Shown in pieces: positions 6,325 through 13,050 of a DNA stretch of 55,116 nt. The DNA is from a virus: the IMG/VR virus record IMGVR_UViG_3300042388_000279, positions 1 to 55,116 of that record. One strand, given 5' to 3'. Each line of letters begins with the position of its first letter. Within the stretch, counting starts at the first letter, position 1. A program made the position numbers and the translations under genes. The notes under the pieces are model-generated. The model saw only the letters and a program-made list of their open reading frames with translations. It made no database searches and was not told the origin of the DNA.

Positions 6325-6333
6325 ATTATAGCA
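6325..6333 (-). promoter_or_regulatory. Extended -10 promoter, TGC-TATAAT
   Basis: Minus-strand TGCTATAAT with perfect -10 hexamer; no convincing -35 at 16-18 bp. It would drive the 50-aa gene at 6115-6267 and the chain below it. Confidence 0.6.
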
Positions 6334-6342
6334 TTTAGTTGA

Positions 6343-6465
6343 TTAGGACTTATACTGCTCATGCCAGCAGTCATCGCATATATCAATAATTGGGCCTGAC
6401 TGACTTCCTGAAATCCTAGTTGCTTTTTTCCCACAACCCTTTATTTCGCAAAATCCACTAAACAT
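6343..6465 (-). CDS. Small four-Cys zinc protein, 40 aa
   Basis: Starts MFSGFCEIKGCGKKATR; Cys6 and Cys11 plus CDDCWH near the C-terminus give a treble-clef-like zinc ribbon. It overlaps the preceding stop as TAATG. Likely a nucleic-acid or protein-binding accessory peptide; function unknown. Confidence 0.6.
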   Translation of the reverse strand: MFSGFCEIKGCGKKATRISGSQSGPIIDICDDCWHEQYKS

Positions 6466-6605
6466 TACTTAGAGCCTTTAGCCTTCTGTCCTCTGTATCC
6501 AGTCTTTTTTATATTCATAGATCCTGGCTTTTTTTGTCCGCTAGCATATGTTCCTGATTGTCTTTGTGCTAATGCTCTCTGCATTTTATCTAGGTGTTTG
6601 CCCAT
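6465..6605 (-). CDS. Basic small protein, 46 aa
   Basis: Starts [18 protein letters not shown] and ends KKTGYRGQKAKGSK. Highly basic and Gly/Ser-rich, so likely to bind nucleic acid or to be disordered. TAATG overlaps join it to genes on both sides. Confidence 0.55.
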   Translation of the reverse strand: MGKHLDKMQRALAQRQSGTYASGQKKPGSMNIKKTGYRGQKAKGSK

Positions 6606-6826
6606 TACTTAACTTTCCCGCCGAACGTTGCCCATAGTCTTTCATGAATAAAGAAAAATGACATCTCTAACGCTAAATATGATAGACCATAAAGACCAAC
6701 ATATTCCCACTCTGCTTCTCCAGTAAAGTATTTAAGAGTAAAGTAAATTATTCCAGAAACAAAAGTAAAGTGTACAAATGGCCAGCTAATAGTCTTTAGC
6801 AACGACCTTCTCTTAGAGTCCATCAC
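6605..6826 (-). CDS. DUF2061-like membrane protein
   Basis: A 73-residue protein matching the DUF2061 pattern from memory: an N-terminal [10 protein letters not shown] stretch, two transmembrane helices (about 15-33 and 43-60) and a conserved H-E-R-L-W near the end. DUF2061 members are small inner-membrane proteins of unknown function. It overlaps the upstream KKAPA-repeat gene as ATGA. Confidence 0.7.
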   Translation of the reverse strand: MMDSKRRSLLKTISWPFVHFTFVSGIIYFTLKYFTGEAEWEYVGLYGLSYLALEMSFFFIHERLWATFGGKVK

Positions 6827-7032
6827 TTCACTGCCTTCTTGGCTGGTGCCTTCTTGGCTGGTGCCTTCTTGGCTGGTGCCTTCTTGGCTGGTGCCTTCTT
6901 GGCTGGTGCCTTCTTGGCTGGTGCCTTCTTGGCTGGTGCCTTCTTTGGTGAAGTCTTTATCTCTTCTAACATAGCCTCAACTTGAGATTCAACTGAGTTA
7001 AAGCCTAACCAATTTTTTAAATTTTTTAGCAT
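6823..7032 (-). CDS. Histone-H1-like Lys/Ala/Pro repeat protein
   Basis: A 69-residue protein. The first 28 residues form an amphipathic helix region ([10 protein letters not shown]...EAMLEEIK). The rest is tandem K-K-A-P-A, a strongly basic, disordered tail like those of histone H1 and of actinobacterial nucleoid proteins. This suggests DNA or RNA binding or charge neutralisation of packaged DNA; the role is inference. The repeat is encoded by identical 15-bp units, so length may vary between relatives. Confidence 0.7.
   Translation of the reverse strand: MLKNLKNWLGFNSVESQVEAMLEEIKTSPKKAPAKKAPAKKAPAKKAPAKKAPAKKAPAKKAPAKKAVK
6841..6945 (-). repeat. Seven perfect 15-bp tandem repeats
   Basis: Plus-strand unit GGCTGGTGCCTTCTT repeated seven times without a mismatch, encoding KKAPA on the minus strand. 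Perfect identity, including third positions, indicates recent expansion. Confidence 0.95.
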
Positions 7033-7178
7033 GATTCCTCTTTTTCTTTTAATTTTCTAATTACTAAGCCTAAAACGTCTTTAGGTCTCCAGTCTGGCGG
7101 AAATTCTAAGTTTTCTATTTCATTAATTAATTCATTTAAAACTTTTTTCTTGACTGTGTGAAAGTGATCCCATTCCAT
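7026..7178 (-). CDS. Hypothetical protein, 50 aa
   Basis: Starts MEWDHFHTVKKKVLNELI and ends [12 protein letters not shown]; mostly helical and charged. It overlaps the KKAPA gene by 7 nt. A TGATAAAAT extended -10 lies seven bases upstream of the ATG, so it may start a new transcript after the terminator at 7203-7232. Confidence 0.6.
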   Translation of the reverse strand: MEWDHFHTVKKKVLNELINEIENLEFPPDWRPKDVLGLVIRKLKEKEESC

Positions 7179-7202
7179 ATTTTATATTTTATCATAATAG
7201 TA

Positions 7203-7232
7203 AATATGGGGCAGGTTGCCCTGCCCCATATT
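7203..7232 (-). terminator. Transcription terminator hairpin, 13-bp stem
   Basis: AATATGGGGCAGG and CCTGCCCCATATT form a perfect 13-bp stem with a 4-base loop, seven bases after the stop of the secreted Ala-rich protein. The following minus-strand sequence is AT-rich, not a pure T run. It likely ends that gene's transcript. Confidence 0.75.
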
Positions 7233-7239
7233 AAACTAA

Positions 7240-8676
7240 TTACTTAAGCAAGTTAACCTTAGCTTTTGGATTCTTCTTGTTCCACTGAGTAGCCAACTTG
7301 TTAAATGCAGCCTTCATAGACTTAATCGCTGCAGCATTATCTGCAGTCAACTTAGCAATCTGTGCATCCTTAGCGAGTAGGGCAGCATCTGATGCAGTCT
7401 TTGCATCTGCAAGTGCCTTTGATCCTGCTGCCTTTTCTGTTGCTACAGCATCTGAAACTGCCTTATCTGAAGCAGCCTTTGCATCTGCAAGTGCCTTATC
7501 TGATGTAGCCTTTAGATCAGCAAGTGCCTTGGCATGTGAAGCCTTTAGTTCTGCAAGTTCTGCAGTAAGTGTTGCAAGTGAAGCATTCGCTGCTTCCAAG
7601 TCCAACTTGAACTGTGCAATAATCTTATCTGCAGCAACGCCTGCATCTGCGAGTGCCTTTAGAGCGCTTGCTTCTGCCTTCTTTGCATCAGTTGCTTCTG
7701 CGGTAGCCTTTAGTATGTCAGCATTAGCCTTTGCTAGGCTTGCTGCTAGATCTGACTTAGCCTTAACTTCTGCTTCAAGCTGAGCCTTTGTTGAAGCGTG
7801 TGCAGCCTTTTCAGCAGCAAGTGCAGCCTTTTCAGCAGCAAGTTCTGATACTAGATCACGAACTGAAATCTCTGCGAATGGAGCAAGTGTTGGGGCAGTC
7901 AAACCAACTACTGCTGCTGCAACTGCATCTGTTGATGTTGTTGGAGCAAATGTAATTAGTGAGCGTGTTCCTGTTGTTGGAAGAGTGGCCTTAAAGGTTG
8001 CTGTTCCAAAATCTGTTAGTGTAGCACCAGTTGTTACTGTTGCTGTATCCATAACTGCTGTTGAAGCAAATACAGTTGCTGTAATTGACTTACCAGATAC
8101 CTTGTTGCCAAATGCATCTGTTGCGGTTACAACGATGTCTTGCTTTGTACCAGCAGCACCTGTTGTAGGTGCAGAAACTGATAGATTATTGATTAGGCCA
8201 GCAGTACCCTGTACATAGTATGTTACCGTTACTGGACCATTTGTAACTACAACTGTTCCAATTGCTGTTGTCTTTGTGTAGACATAGAATGTTGCTGTTG
8301 TTCCTGTACCAGTTGCAACTGTCAAAGATGATGATCCTGATGTTGCTCCTACTGGTGCAGCAGTTGAGTGTAGTGCAGATACGATTGTTGCATTTGTTGA
8401 AGTTGCAGTAACTGATGTTCCTGCTACGACTGTTGCTACGATCTGAACAACGTCTGTATTGTCAACAGTGTTGTCTGCAGGTACTGGACGTACGATTGCA
8501 GTCGTTAGCGCTGTTCCAGCAGTTGCTGGCGTGTCATATCCTGCGCCACCTGTTTTTGCGGCATTCCATGTGGATGCTACAACTGACATGGTGTTAGCAC
8601 TTGCAGGTGTTGCTACCATTGTGCCCAAAGTCATGGCTGCAACCATGGCTAGTGCGATTTTCTTAAATGAGTTCAT
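7240..8676 (-). CDS. Secreted Ala-rich protein with Ig-like and coiled-coil regions
   Basis: A 478-residue protein. Residues 1-27 are a typical signal peptide ending ATPASA. Residues about 30-265 are Thr/Ala/Val-rich and beta-like; around 170-210 a segment with DIVVTATDAFGNKVSGKSI resembles bacterial Ig-like (invasin/Big) domains. Residues about 275-455 are an Ala/Lys/Glu/Asp-rich coiled coil with repeats such as KALADAKAASDKA. The end (KKNPKAKVNLLK) is basic. It reads like a cell-surface or S-layer-type protein of the host rather than a virion part. It has its own AAGGAG SD and terminator, and its base composition is richer in G+C than its neighbours, hinting at host origin. Confidence 0.7.
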   Translation of the reverse strand: MNSFKKIALAMVAAMTLGTMVATPASANTMSVVASTWNAAKTGGAGYDTPATAGTALTTAIVRPVPADNTVDNTDVVQIVATVVAGTSVTATSTNATIVSALHSTAAPVGATSGSSSLTVATGTGTTATFYVYTKTTAIGTVVVTNGPVTVTYYVQGTAGLINNLSVSAPTTGAAGTKQDIVVTATDAFGNKVSGKSITATVFASTAVMDTATVTTGATLTDFGTATFKATLPTTGTRSLITFAPTTSTDAVAAAVVGLTAPTLAPFAEISVRDLVSELAAEKAALAAEKAAHASTKAQLEAEVKAKSDLAASLAKANADILKATAEATDAKKAEASALKALADAGVAADKIIAQFKLDLEAANASLATLTAELAELKASHAKALADLKATSDKALADAKAASDKAVSDAVATEKAAGSKALADAKTASDAALLAKDAQIAKLTADNAAAIKSMKAAFNKLATQWNKKNPKAKVNLLK

Positions 8677-8724
8677 TTAATTTATTCTCCTTATTTCCTC
8701 TGTCATCTTTGCGATTACAGAAAT

Positions 8725-8919
8725 TTAGTGTAGTGCATTTACTTTTACATGGAAAGAGCAGGGATCTCCTCCTTCTTCCCATTCTTGCATTTCTTCATCT
8801 GTTAAAGGCGGACCATCGTGTGTATCGCAAAATACATCTGAGACCCAGCCCCTATCGTAACCATTTTTGAGCCATATCTCAAACTCTAAATGATTTGAAT
8901 CTATGTTTTCTAGATCCAT
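8725..8919 (-). CDS. Conserved small phage protein, 64 aa
   Basis: The second half, with SDVFCDTHDGPPLTDEE followed by EWEEGGDPC, resembles a short protein seen in many actinophages (from memory), possibly metal-binding through Cys and His. Function is not known. It overlaps the thioredoxin gene by 10 nt. Confidence 0.65.
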   Translation of the reverse strand: MDLENIDSNHLEFEIWLKNGYDRGWVSDVFCDTHDGPPLTDEEMQEWEEGGDPCSFHVKVNALH

Positions 8920-9212
8920 TCTGAAAGTTCTTCTAGCATTACATGCTTAGGTTTTGCTCCAGTAATAGTCTTTACTGGTTTCCCCGACTTAAATAGTACC
9001 ATATAAGGGATAGAAGTTACAGAGTATTCTGCTGATTTTACAGGATTTTCATCAACATTTAGCTTTCCTACCCAGAGCCCGCACTCATTTGATATCTCAT
9101 CTAGTATAGGAGATATCCTTTTGCAAGGACCGCACCATGGTGCCCAAAAGTCGATAAGGACTAAAGCGTGAGAATCTAAAACCCTATCAAAGCTTTCGTC
9201 TGTAACAATCAA
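8910..9212 (-). CDS. trxA: Thioredoxin
   Basis: A 100-residue protein of normal thioredoxin length. The active site W-C27-G-P-C30 sits after the first helix in FWAPWCGPC, and the cis-Pro loop T-S-I-P-Y is present near residue 70. It starts at TTG with an AAAGGAG SD six bases upstream. Thioredoxins reduce disulfides and supply electrons to ribonucleotide reductase and peroxiredoxins; phage versions can also act as polymerase factors (T7 uses the host's). Here it may feed the AhpC and GPx-like proteins encoded elsewhere in the window. Confidence 0.92.
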   Translation of the reverse strand: MIVTDESFDRVLDSHALVLIDFWAPWCGPCKRISPILDEISNECGLWVGKLNVDENPVKSAEYSVTSIPYMVLFKSGKPVKTITGAKPKHVMLEELSEWI

Positions 9213-9213
9213 T

Positions 9214-9423
9214 TTAGTCTCCTTTTAATTCATCCGCTGCATCATTGAACTTATTCATAAATGTTTGAATTACCCAAATTGCAGTCTCTCCTGCATTAGC
9301 AGCCATTGCCTTAGAGGCTTCTTCTGTTCTATCTTCAATTGCTAAGGCGTTGTACCATTTCTGGTACAACTCCTCACCAATGTCTTTAATAATTTCTTCT
9401 AGTACAGTTAGCTTATTATCCAT
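9214..9423 (-). CDS. Hypothetical helical protein, 69 aa
   Basis: No family recognised. Acidic and helix-rich, without Cys or membrane segments. It overlaps the protease gene upstream by 8 nt and ends one base before the thioredoxin start, so all three are probably one transcript. Confidence 0.6.
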   Translation of the reverse strand: MDNKLTVLEEIIKDIGEELYQKWYNALAIEDRTEEASKAMAANAGETAIWVIQTFMNKFNDAADELKGD

Positions 9424-10378
9424 TGATTACTTTACTCAAGTTAAACAAATAAACCTTTTGTCCATAACGGTTTTCTACTGGATCAGAAGCGGTCTTCATT
9501 AATGAAATCAGCTGTGCTGATGTTAATGTAGGCTTTGTAGTCTTAAGGTGTACGTACTTTGCAGCAATTACCTGAACGGAAACAGATGTTCCATAAGAAT
9601 ACCCGTTAACATTTCCAGGATAAATAGTTGGCTGCTGGATTTCACCCCATAGATCTACAAGGTTTACATCATAGTTACTTGTTAAAGAAACTTGAGGCTT
9701 ATCTAGATTTAGAGTTTCAACTCCACCAACTGCAATTGACTGGCTAATACATGCTGGCCATTCAATCTTGCCTGCCATATTTGGGTTTCCCGCGCTATTT
9801 CCAGAAGGGAAAAATACTGGTACACCAGAGTTATTTAAATTAGAAACTACTGTATCAACTGCTGTTGGTAAACAATAAGCAGATGTTGCGCTGCGCTTAA
9901 TAACTGGAGCATTAGTAGCATGAGATGATGCAACTGCTACAATATTATACTTTGCCTTGTTGTTATTAACCCATGTTAAAGCGTTTACAAGAGTGTTTAG
10001 ACCATAAGTTTGCTGTCCGCCTTTTGTTGTGTTACCAACAATTCTAATAAATACAATATTAATATTTGGGTTAGATGCAATTGCTGCGGAAGCCATTTGG
10101 GTTCCATGGTTAAAATTATTTGTTGATAACATACTAATTGGAAGAACTGATGCTCCTGCGCCCTCCATAAATTTAGTTTTATTTGGACATGATGGCCAAT
10201 CTAAAATGCATACCTCAGCAACTAGTCTTGACTTAATTGATGGGATTGATGTGTCTAGCGCTGTGTCTAAAATAGCCAATGTTGGGACAACTGTTTTTGG
10301 CTTTAGATTTGCCTGTGCAGGCATTGTGGTAATAGCGAGTGTGCTGGCGATAATTGCCATAGTTATTAGTTTTTTCAT
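9416..10378 (-). CDS. Secreted subtilisin-like (S8) serine protease
   Basis: A 320-residue protein from the ATG at 10378. A signal peptide (MKKLITMAIIASTLAITTM, cleavage after AQA) is followed by a compact S8 domain: Asp in LAILDTALD, His in FNHGTQMASA, oxyanion Asn in FFPSGNSAGN and Ser in SYGTSVSVQVIAA. All four catalytic landmarks are present, though the Ser motif lacks the usual GTSMA. An in-frame ATG 36 nt upstream is rejected because it falls inside the promoter (TTGACA-N17-TAGAAT) whose start site is at 10378. Expected to be exported by the infected cell; targets are unknown. Confidence 0.85.
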   Translation of the reverse strand: MKKLITMAIIASTLAITTMPAQANLKPKTVVPTLAILDTALDTSIPSIKSRLVAEVCILDWPSCPNKTKFMEGAGASVLPISMLSTNNFNHGTQMASAAIASNPNINIVFIRIVGNTTKGGQQTYGLNTLVNALTWVNNNKAKYNIVAVASSHATNAPVIKRSATSAYCLPTAVDTVVSNLNNSGVPVFFPSGNSAGNPNMAGKIEWPACISQSIAVGGVETLNLDKPQVSLTSNYDVNLVDLWGEIQQPTIYPGNVNGYSYGTSVSVQVIAAKYVHLKTTKPTLTSAQLISLMKTASDPVENRYGQKVYLFNLSKVING

Positions 10379-10385
10379 AAAGCTA

Positions 10386-10414
10386 ATTCTACTAAATGCA
10401 GCGATGGTTGTCAA
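10386..10414 (-). promoter_or_regulatory. Leaderless promoter of the secreted protease, TTGACA-N17-TAGAAT
   Basis: Minus strand: TTGACA (10414-10409), 17-bp spacer, TAGAAT (10391-10386), seven bases, ATG at 10378. It fixes the start codon of the signal peptide. Confidence 0.8.
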
Positions 10415-10421
10415 TAGGCTG

Positions 10422-10598
10422 TTAGCTCTGTGGTGGTCTTGTGCGTGGATACCATTTTCCAGAATCCATATTTTTGGCTTCCGCTGCCTGCACTTGAGTA
10501 TTTACAATGTTGCTCATAATTTCATGCATTATATCTAATTCAATTCTAAGTTTAAATAGCTCAAGTTCTAGTAAATCTATTCTTCTTTGCGCTCTCAT
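10422..10598 (-). CDS. Coiled-coil small protein, 58 aa
   Basis: Starts MRAQRRIDLLELELFKLR, an amphipathic heptad-like helix over about 40 residues, then a basic Pro-rich tail (KWYPRTRPPQS). It overlaps the upstream stop as TAATG. Function is unknown. Confidence 0.6.
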   Translation of the reverse strand: MRAQRRIDLLELELFKLRIELDIMHEIMSNIVNTQVQAAEAKNMDSGKWYPRTRPPQS

Positions 10599-10807
10599 TA
10601 TTCTTCATCTCTATCAAGTGGCGTTGGTGCAGTTGCCAGTGTGCCACAATTAGCACACTCCATGTCTAAAAAATAAGTTGCAATCTCGCAACTATCAAAA
10701 ATGACTTTAAGATTCCAAACTTCACAACCGCATGGACATACATGTGTTGGAACGCCTCTTATGTCCATTGAATGTGAATAGTCTGGTCTTAGGTCATTGA
10801 TGTCCAT
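10598..10807 (-). CDS. Zinc-ribbon protein, 69 aa
   Basis: CPCGCE near residue 24 and CANCG near residue 51 form a four-Cys zinc ribbon. Acidic C-terminus. Expressed from a leaderless promoter. Zinc ribbons of this size often bind nucleic acid or RNA polymerase; no specific role can be assigned. Confidence 0.65.
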   Translation of the reverse strand: MDINDLRPDYSHSMDIRGVPTHVCPCGCEVWNLKVIFDSCEIATYFLDMECANCGTLATAPTPLDRDEE

Positions 10808-10813
10808 TGTTCA

Positions 10814-10842
10814 ATTATACACTAAACTTGAATATATGTATA
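10814..10842 (-). promoter_or_regulatory. Leaderless promoter, TATACA-N17-TATAAT
   Basis: TATAAT (10819-10814) lies six bases before the ATG at 10807; a weaker -35 TATACA sits 17 bp upstream, inside the end of the Ntn-hydrolase gene. Confidence 0.65.
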
Positions 10843-11379
10843 GGGGGCAGCTACGCTCATATTAAACTCAGTTGCTGCTTCTAATGCTGCCTTAAGCCTC
10901 AGTCTAGGATTTTTTTGATTCTTTGTAGCATGAAGTGCACCTAGCGCAATCATTCCACCGCTACCTTCTGCCATATAGTTTACAACATTTTCTCCAACAT
11001 GGAAGTCTTCATCTATAGTAAAGATTCTACCTTCAAGCCCAACTATAAAAATTCCACCTGTATCCTCTTCTGAAGAGGATCCAATGCTTCCATATCCATG
11101 CTCTTTAAATGCAGCCTTAACTGAATCAACAAACTTGGTTCTCATAAACTTATCTAAACCAGAATTTGTTTTAGTTGGAGTATATTTTGGTGGTGTCCAC
11201 ATATACTGAAGAATTTGACCCATGCGAAATGAATCTGTAAATGCAATAGCATACTGACCAACTTTAAAACACTTTGGTTCTTTTCTTGCTAGGATCCAAC
11301 CAGTTTTATCATCTGAGGCAGCATGATCTGATGCCATATAAACGACACCACCTTGAGCAATTGCAACAATACAAGTCAT
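10822..11379 (-). CDS. Ntn-hydrolase, proteasome-beta/HslV-like
   Basis: A 185-residue protein beginning M-T-C-I-V-A-I, where removal of Met1 would expose Thr2 as the N-terminal nucleophile. It follows the HslV/proteasome-beta layout: a V-Y-M-A-S-D strand near 13-18 (Asp equivalent), the K-x-F-x-V-G...IAFTDS strand-turn, and a C-terminal helix over NPRLRLKAALEAA. Related sequences occur in many phages; whether they digest proteins or process virion parts is unknown. No unfoldase partner (HslU) is visible. The start is supported by a leaderless promoter. Confidence 0.7.
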   Translation of the reverse strand: MTCIVAIAQGGVVYMASDHAASDDKTGWILARKEPKCFKVGQYAIAFTDSFRMGQILQYMWTPPKYTPTKTNSGLDKFMRTKFVDSVKAAFKEHGYGSIGSSSEEDTGGIFIVGLEGRIFTIDEDFHVGENVVNYMAEGSGGMIALGALHATKNQKNPRLRLKAALEAATEFNMSVAAPYTYIQV

Positions 11380-11385
11380 ACCTTT

Positions 11386-11414
11386 ATTGTACTATTTTAA
11401 TTATTCTGTGTCCA
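11386..11414 (-). promoter_or_regulatory. Leaderless promoter, TGGACA-N17-TACAAT
   Basis: Minus strand: TGGACA (11414-11409), 17-bp spacer, TACAAT (11391-11386), six bases, ATG at 11379. Confidence 0.75.
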
Positions 11415-11715
11415 GCATCTCATGATATTCTATATGATTTAATTGTGATAATACGCTTTCCAGCTCAGATTTCATTTCAATTAGGTCTTGAATGGCTTTA
11501 TAATATTTATCTTTCCACTCATTTAATTCTTTTTCAAGTTGGTATAACTCTATCTTTAGATCTTTTATATCTAATTTAAGGTGGTCTTTTTCACGCTCTT
11601 CCCGCCTGATTTTTTCCTTTTTAGAGTCTCTAAATCCATTAACCAACGCAGTAGCAAATCCGCTAAGCGTTGCAGCTAATATTGATGCTACAACCGTTAT
11701 ATAAATTGTTTCCAT
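11401..11715 (-). CDS. Membrane-anchored coiled-coil protein, 104 aa
   Basis: An N-terminal transmembrane helix (about residues 5-27, IYITVVASILAATLSGFA) is followed by a basic stretch and a long charged coiled coil (about 38-98). The topology suggests a cytoplasmic coiled coil on a membrane anchor, as in some spanin- or holin-associated proteins, but the gene is not beside the lysis cassette. A palindrome covers its start and -10 region. Confidence 0.65.
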   Translation of the reverse strand: METIYITVVASILAATLSGFATALVNGFRDSKKEKIRREEREKDHLKLDIKDLKIELYQLEKELNEWKDKYYKAIQDLIEMKSELESVLSQLNHIEYHEMLDTE

Positions 11716-11739
11716 TATAAGGTAATTATACCTTATAAT
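11714..11739 (-). promoter_or_regulatory. 26-bp perfect palindrome over the -10 box and start codon
   Basis: ATTATAAGGTA and TACCTTATAAT are 11-bp perfect inverted arms around ATTA. The palindrome contains a TATAAT box and overlaps the first bases of the ATG at 11715. It could be a repressor operator or, as RNA, a stem-loop over the start; it also lies just after the upstream gene's stop and could act as a weak terminator. Confidence 0.5.
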
Positions 11740-11743
11740 TAGT

Positions 11744-11983
11744 CTAAATTAATAACTCAGATGCTGTAATATCCGCGCCAATATATCTCTTTTTTTGTAT
11801 AAAATCTTTAACTAATTCGTGCCCATTTTGTCTTCCAGCAATAAGGATTACCCACCTTGGCTCAAACTTATTGTCTATGCATGTTTGGCAAAGAAATAAG
11901 TTTATTGTAAGCAATGATGACTTCTTTAAGTTTAGCTTATTCTTTGTTTTGTTACATGAATAACAAAATATCTTTTCACTCAT
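11744..11983 (-). CDS. Two-CxxC zinc protein, 79 aa
   Basis: C-Y-S-C at 7-10 and C-Q-T-C at about 32-35, separated by a basic stretch, form a treble-clef-like zinc site; the C-terminal half is helical (HELVKDFIQKKRYIG). Overlaps the upstream gene as ATGA. It is likely a DNA- or RNA-binding accessory protein; the exact role is unknown. Confidence 0.6.
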   Translation of the reverse strand: MSEKIFCYSCNKTKNKLNLKKSSLLTINLFLCQTCIDNKFEPRWVILIAGRQNGHELVKDFIQKKRYIGADITASELLI

Positions 11984-12444
11984 TCAAAAACCTCTTCGCA
12001 TTCTGTTTCTTTAAAAAAACGACTAACATTAAATCTAATGTTGTCTCTTGAAAAAAGCCCAGCAAAATCTTTTACTAGGCTTGTGTATACATCTTTTGTC
12101 ATATCATTTTTATAGCTTAGAATTATTTTTTCTGCTTTTATGTAATCTTCTCTGACAAAAGTGCAGTCTCCCTGGGTTCCGCCCGACGATCTGCGATTAA
12201 CTTTTTGGGCTAGTTGTCCACCTGGTCCGTACATTGTTACTGTTAGGTAATCTTTTGCAAATCCCCAGTCAGTATACTTATTGTATGCATCAGTGACATC
12301 TATTGGGCTGTTGTAGTGGTAGATAGATCTAGCGGGACTTTCTCCATCTCTTGCAATAGTTAACATATAGTGGGTGCTGCCGTTTAAGTTTTCTTTAAGA
12401 AAATTATCAACTACGGAAATATGTTCTGATTTTAATTCACTCAT
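11980..12444 (-). CDS. Hypothetical protein, 154 aa
   Basis: No family recognised. A mixed alpha/beta protein with a central segment VTMYGPGGQLAQKVNRRSS, no signal peptide, no membrane helix. It overlaps its neighbours by 4 nt on both sides, so it belongs to one operon with the WhiB-like gene upstream. Confidence 0.6.
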   Translation of the reverse strand: MSELKSEHISVVDNFLKENLNGSTHYMLTIARDGESPARSIYHYNSPIDVTDAYNKYTDWGFAKDYLTVTMYGPGGQLAQKVNRRSSGGTQGDCTFVREDYIKAEKIILSYKNDMTKDVYTSLVKDFAGLFSRDNIRFNVSRFFKETECEEVFE

Positions 12445-12746
12445 GCCATTGGCCTTCCTTCTAGTTCTACTCGAACACCATACGACTCAAGTAGTTTTTT
12501 AGCTTTAGACACATAATCTATAACCTTTTCTTTTTCAATTCCATCAAACTGTATAAAATTATCCTCATATAACCTTAAAGCAAGAAACTCTGGATACTGA
12601 ACAACATCCATTAACAAAAACATTGGTTTATTTAATTCTCTTAGCTTTTTCTTCATATCTTCATTATAAAAAACTGGCTTGTTTGGTTCACCAGTCCACT
12701 GATTCATTCCATATTTAAAATGATGGTTGTCATACACATTAGACAT
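12441..12746 (-). CDS. Hypothetical protein, 101 aa
   Basis: No family recognised. The middle contains a hydrophobic strand FLLMDVVQYPEFLALRLYED, and the rest is charged and helical. Overlaps of 4 and 8 nt join it to the neighbours. Being directly behind the WhiB-like gene it may be co-regulated with it. Confidence 0.6.
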   Translation of the reverse strand: MSNVYDNHHFKYGMNQWTGEPNKPVFYNEDMKKKLRELNKPMFLLMDVVQYPEFLALRLYEDNFIQFDGIEKEKVIDYVSKAKKLLESYGVRVELEGRPMA

Positions 12747-13050
12747 TTTTATTAGCCTTTAGATGCTTCCAAACTTCTTTTGTTTTGTGAGCATTTTTCA
12801 TTTTATCAACCAAACCAGATGAAAGAAAAACTCCACCCCAAACACCATACTCGCTGTTTTTTACTCCAGACTCATAGCAAATGGATCTGACTGGGCAGGA
12901 TAAACAACACTGATCTATAGCTTTAGCCATATTAACATCTGACTCGTATTGATCAAAGAATAGATTAGTATCCATTCCACTGCATGCAGCTAAATGCCAC
13001 CATCTTACTGACTGTTCATCTGAATCTAATTCATTTAAAATATTTGACAT
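12739..13050 (-). CDS. whiB: WhiB-family transcription regulator
   Basis: A 103-residue protein with the Wbl signature: Cys23 in AACSG, then C49-x2-C52-x5-C58 as the 4Fe-4S ligands, followed by the G-V-W-G-G turn near 69-73 and a basic C-terminal tail (KTKEVWKHLKANK). WhiB-like proteins are iron-sulfur proteins that bind the primary sigma factor and are found in actinobacteria and their phages. A phage copy may redirect or block host transcription or respond to redox state. It is the strongest host-range clue in the window. Confidence 0.93.
   Translation of the reverse strand: MSNILNELDSDEQSVRWWHLAACSGMDTNLFFDQYESDVNMAKAIDQCCLSCPVRSICYESGVKNSEYGVWGGVFLSSGLVDKMKNAHKTKEVWKHLKANKNV

Noticed and set aside
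7298-7783. Plus-strand frame of 161 codons in the secreted Ala-rich gene
   Set aside because: Ala/Ser repeats opposite a coiled-coil repeat; a compositional shadow without a start signal.
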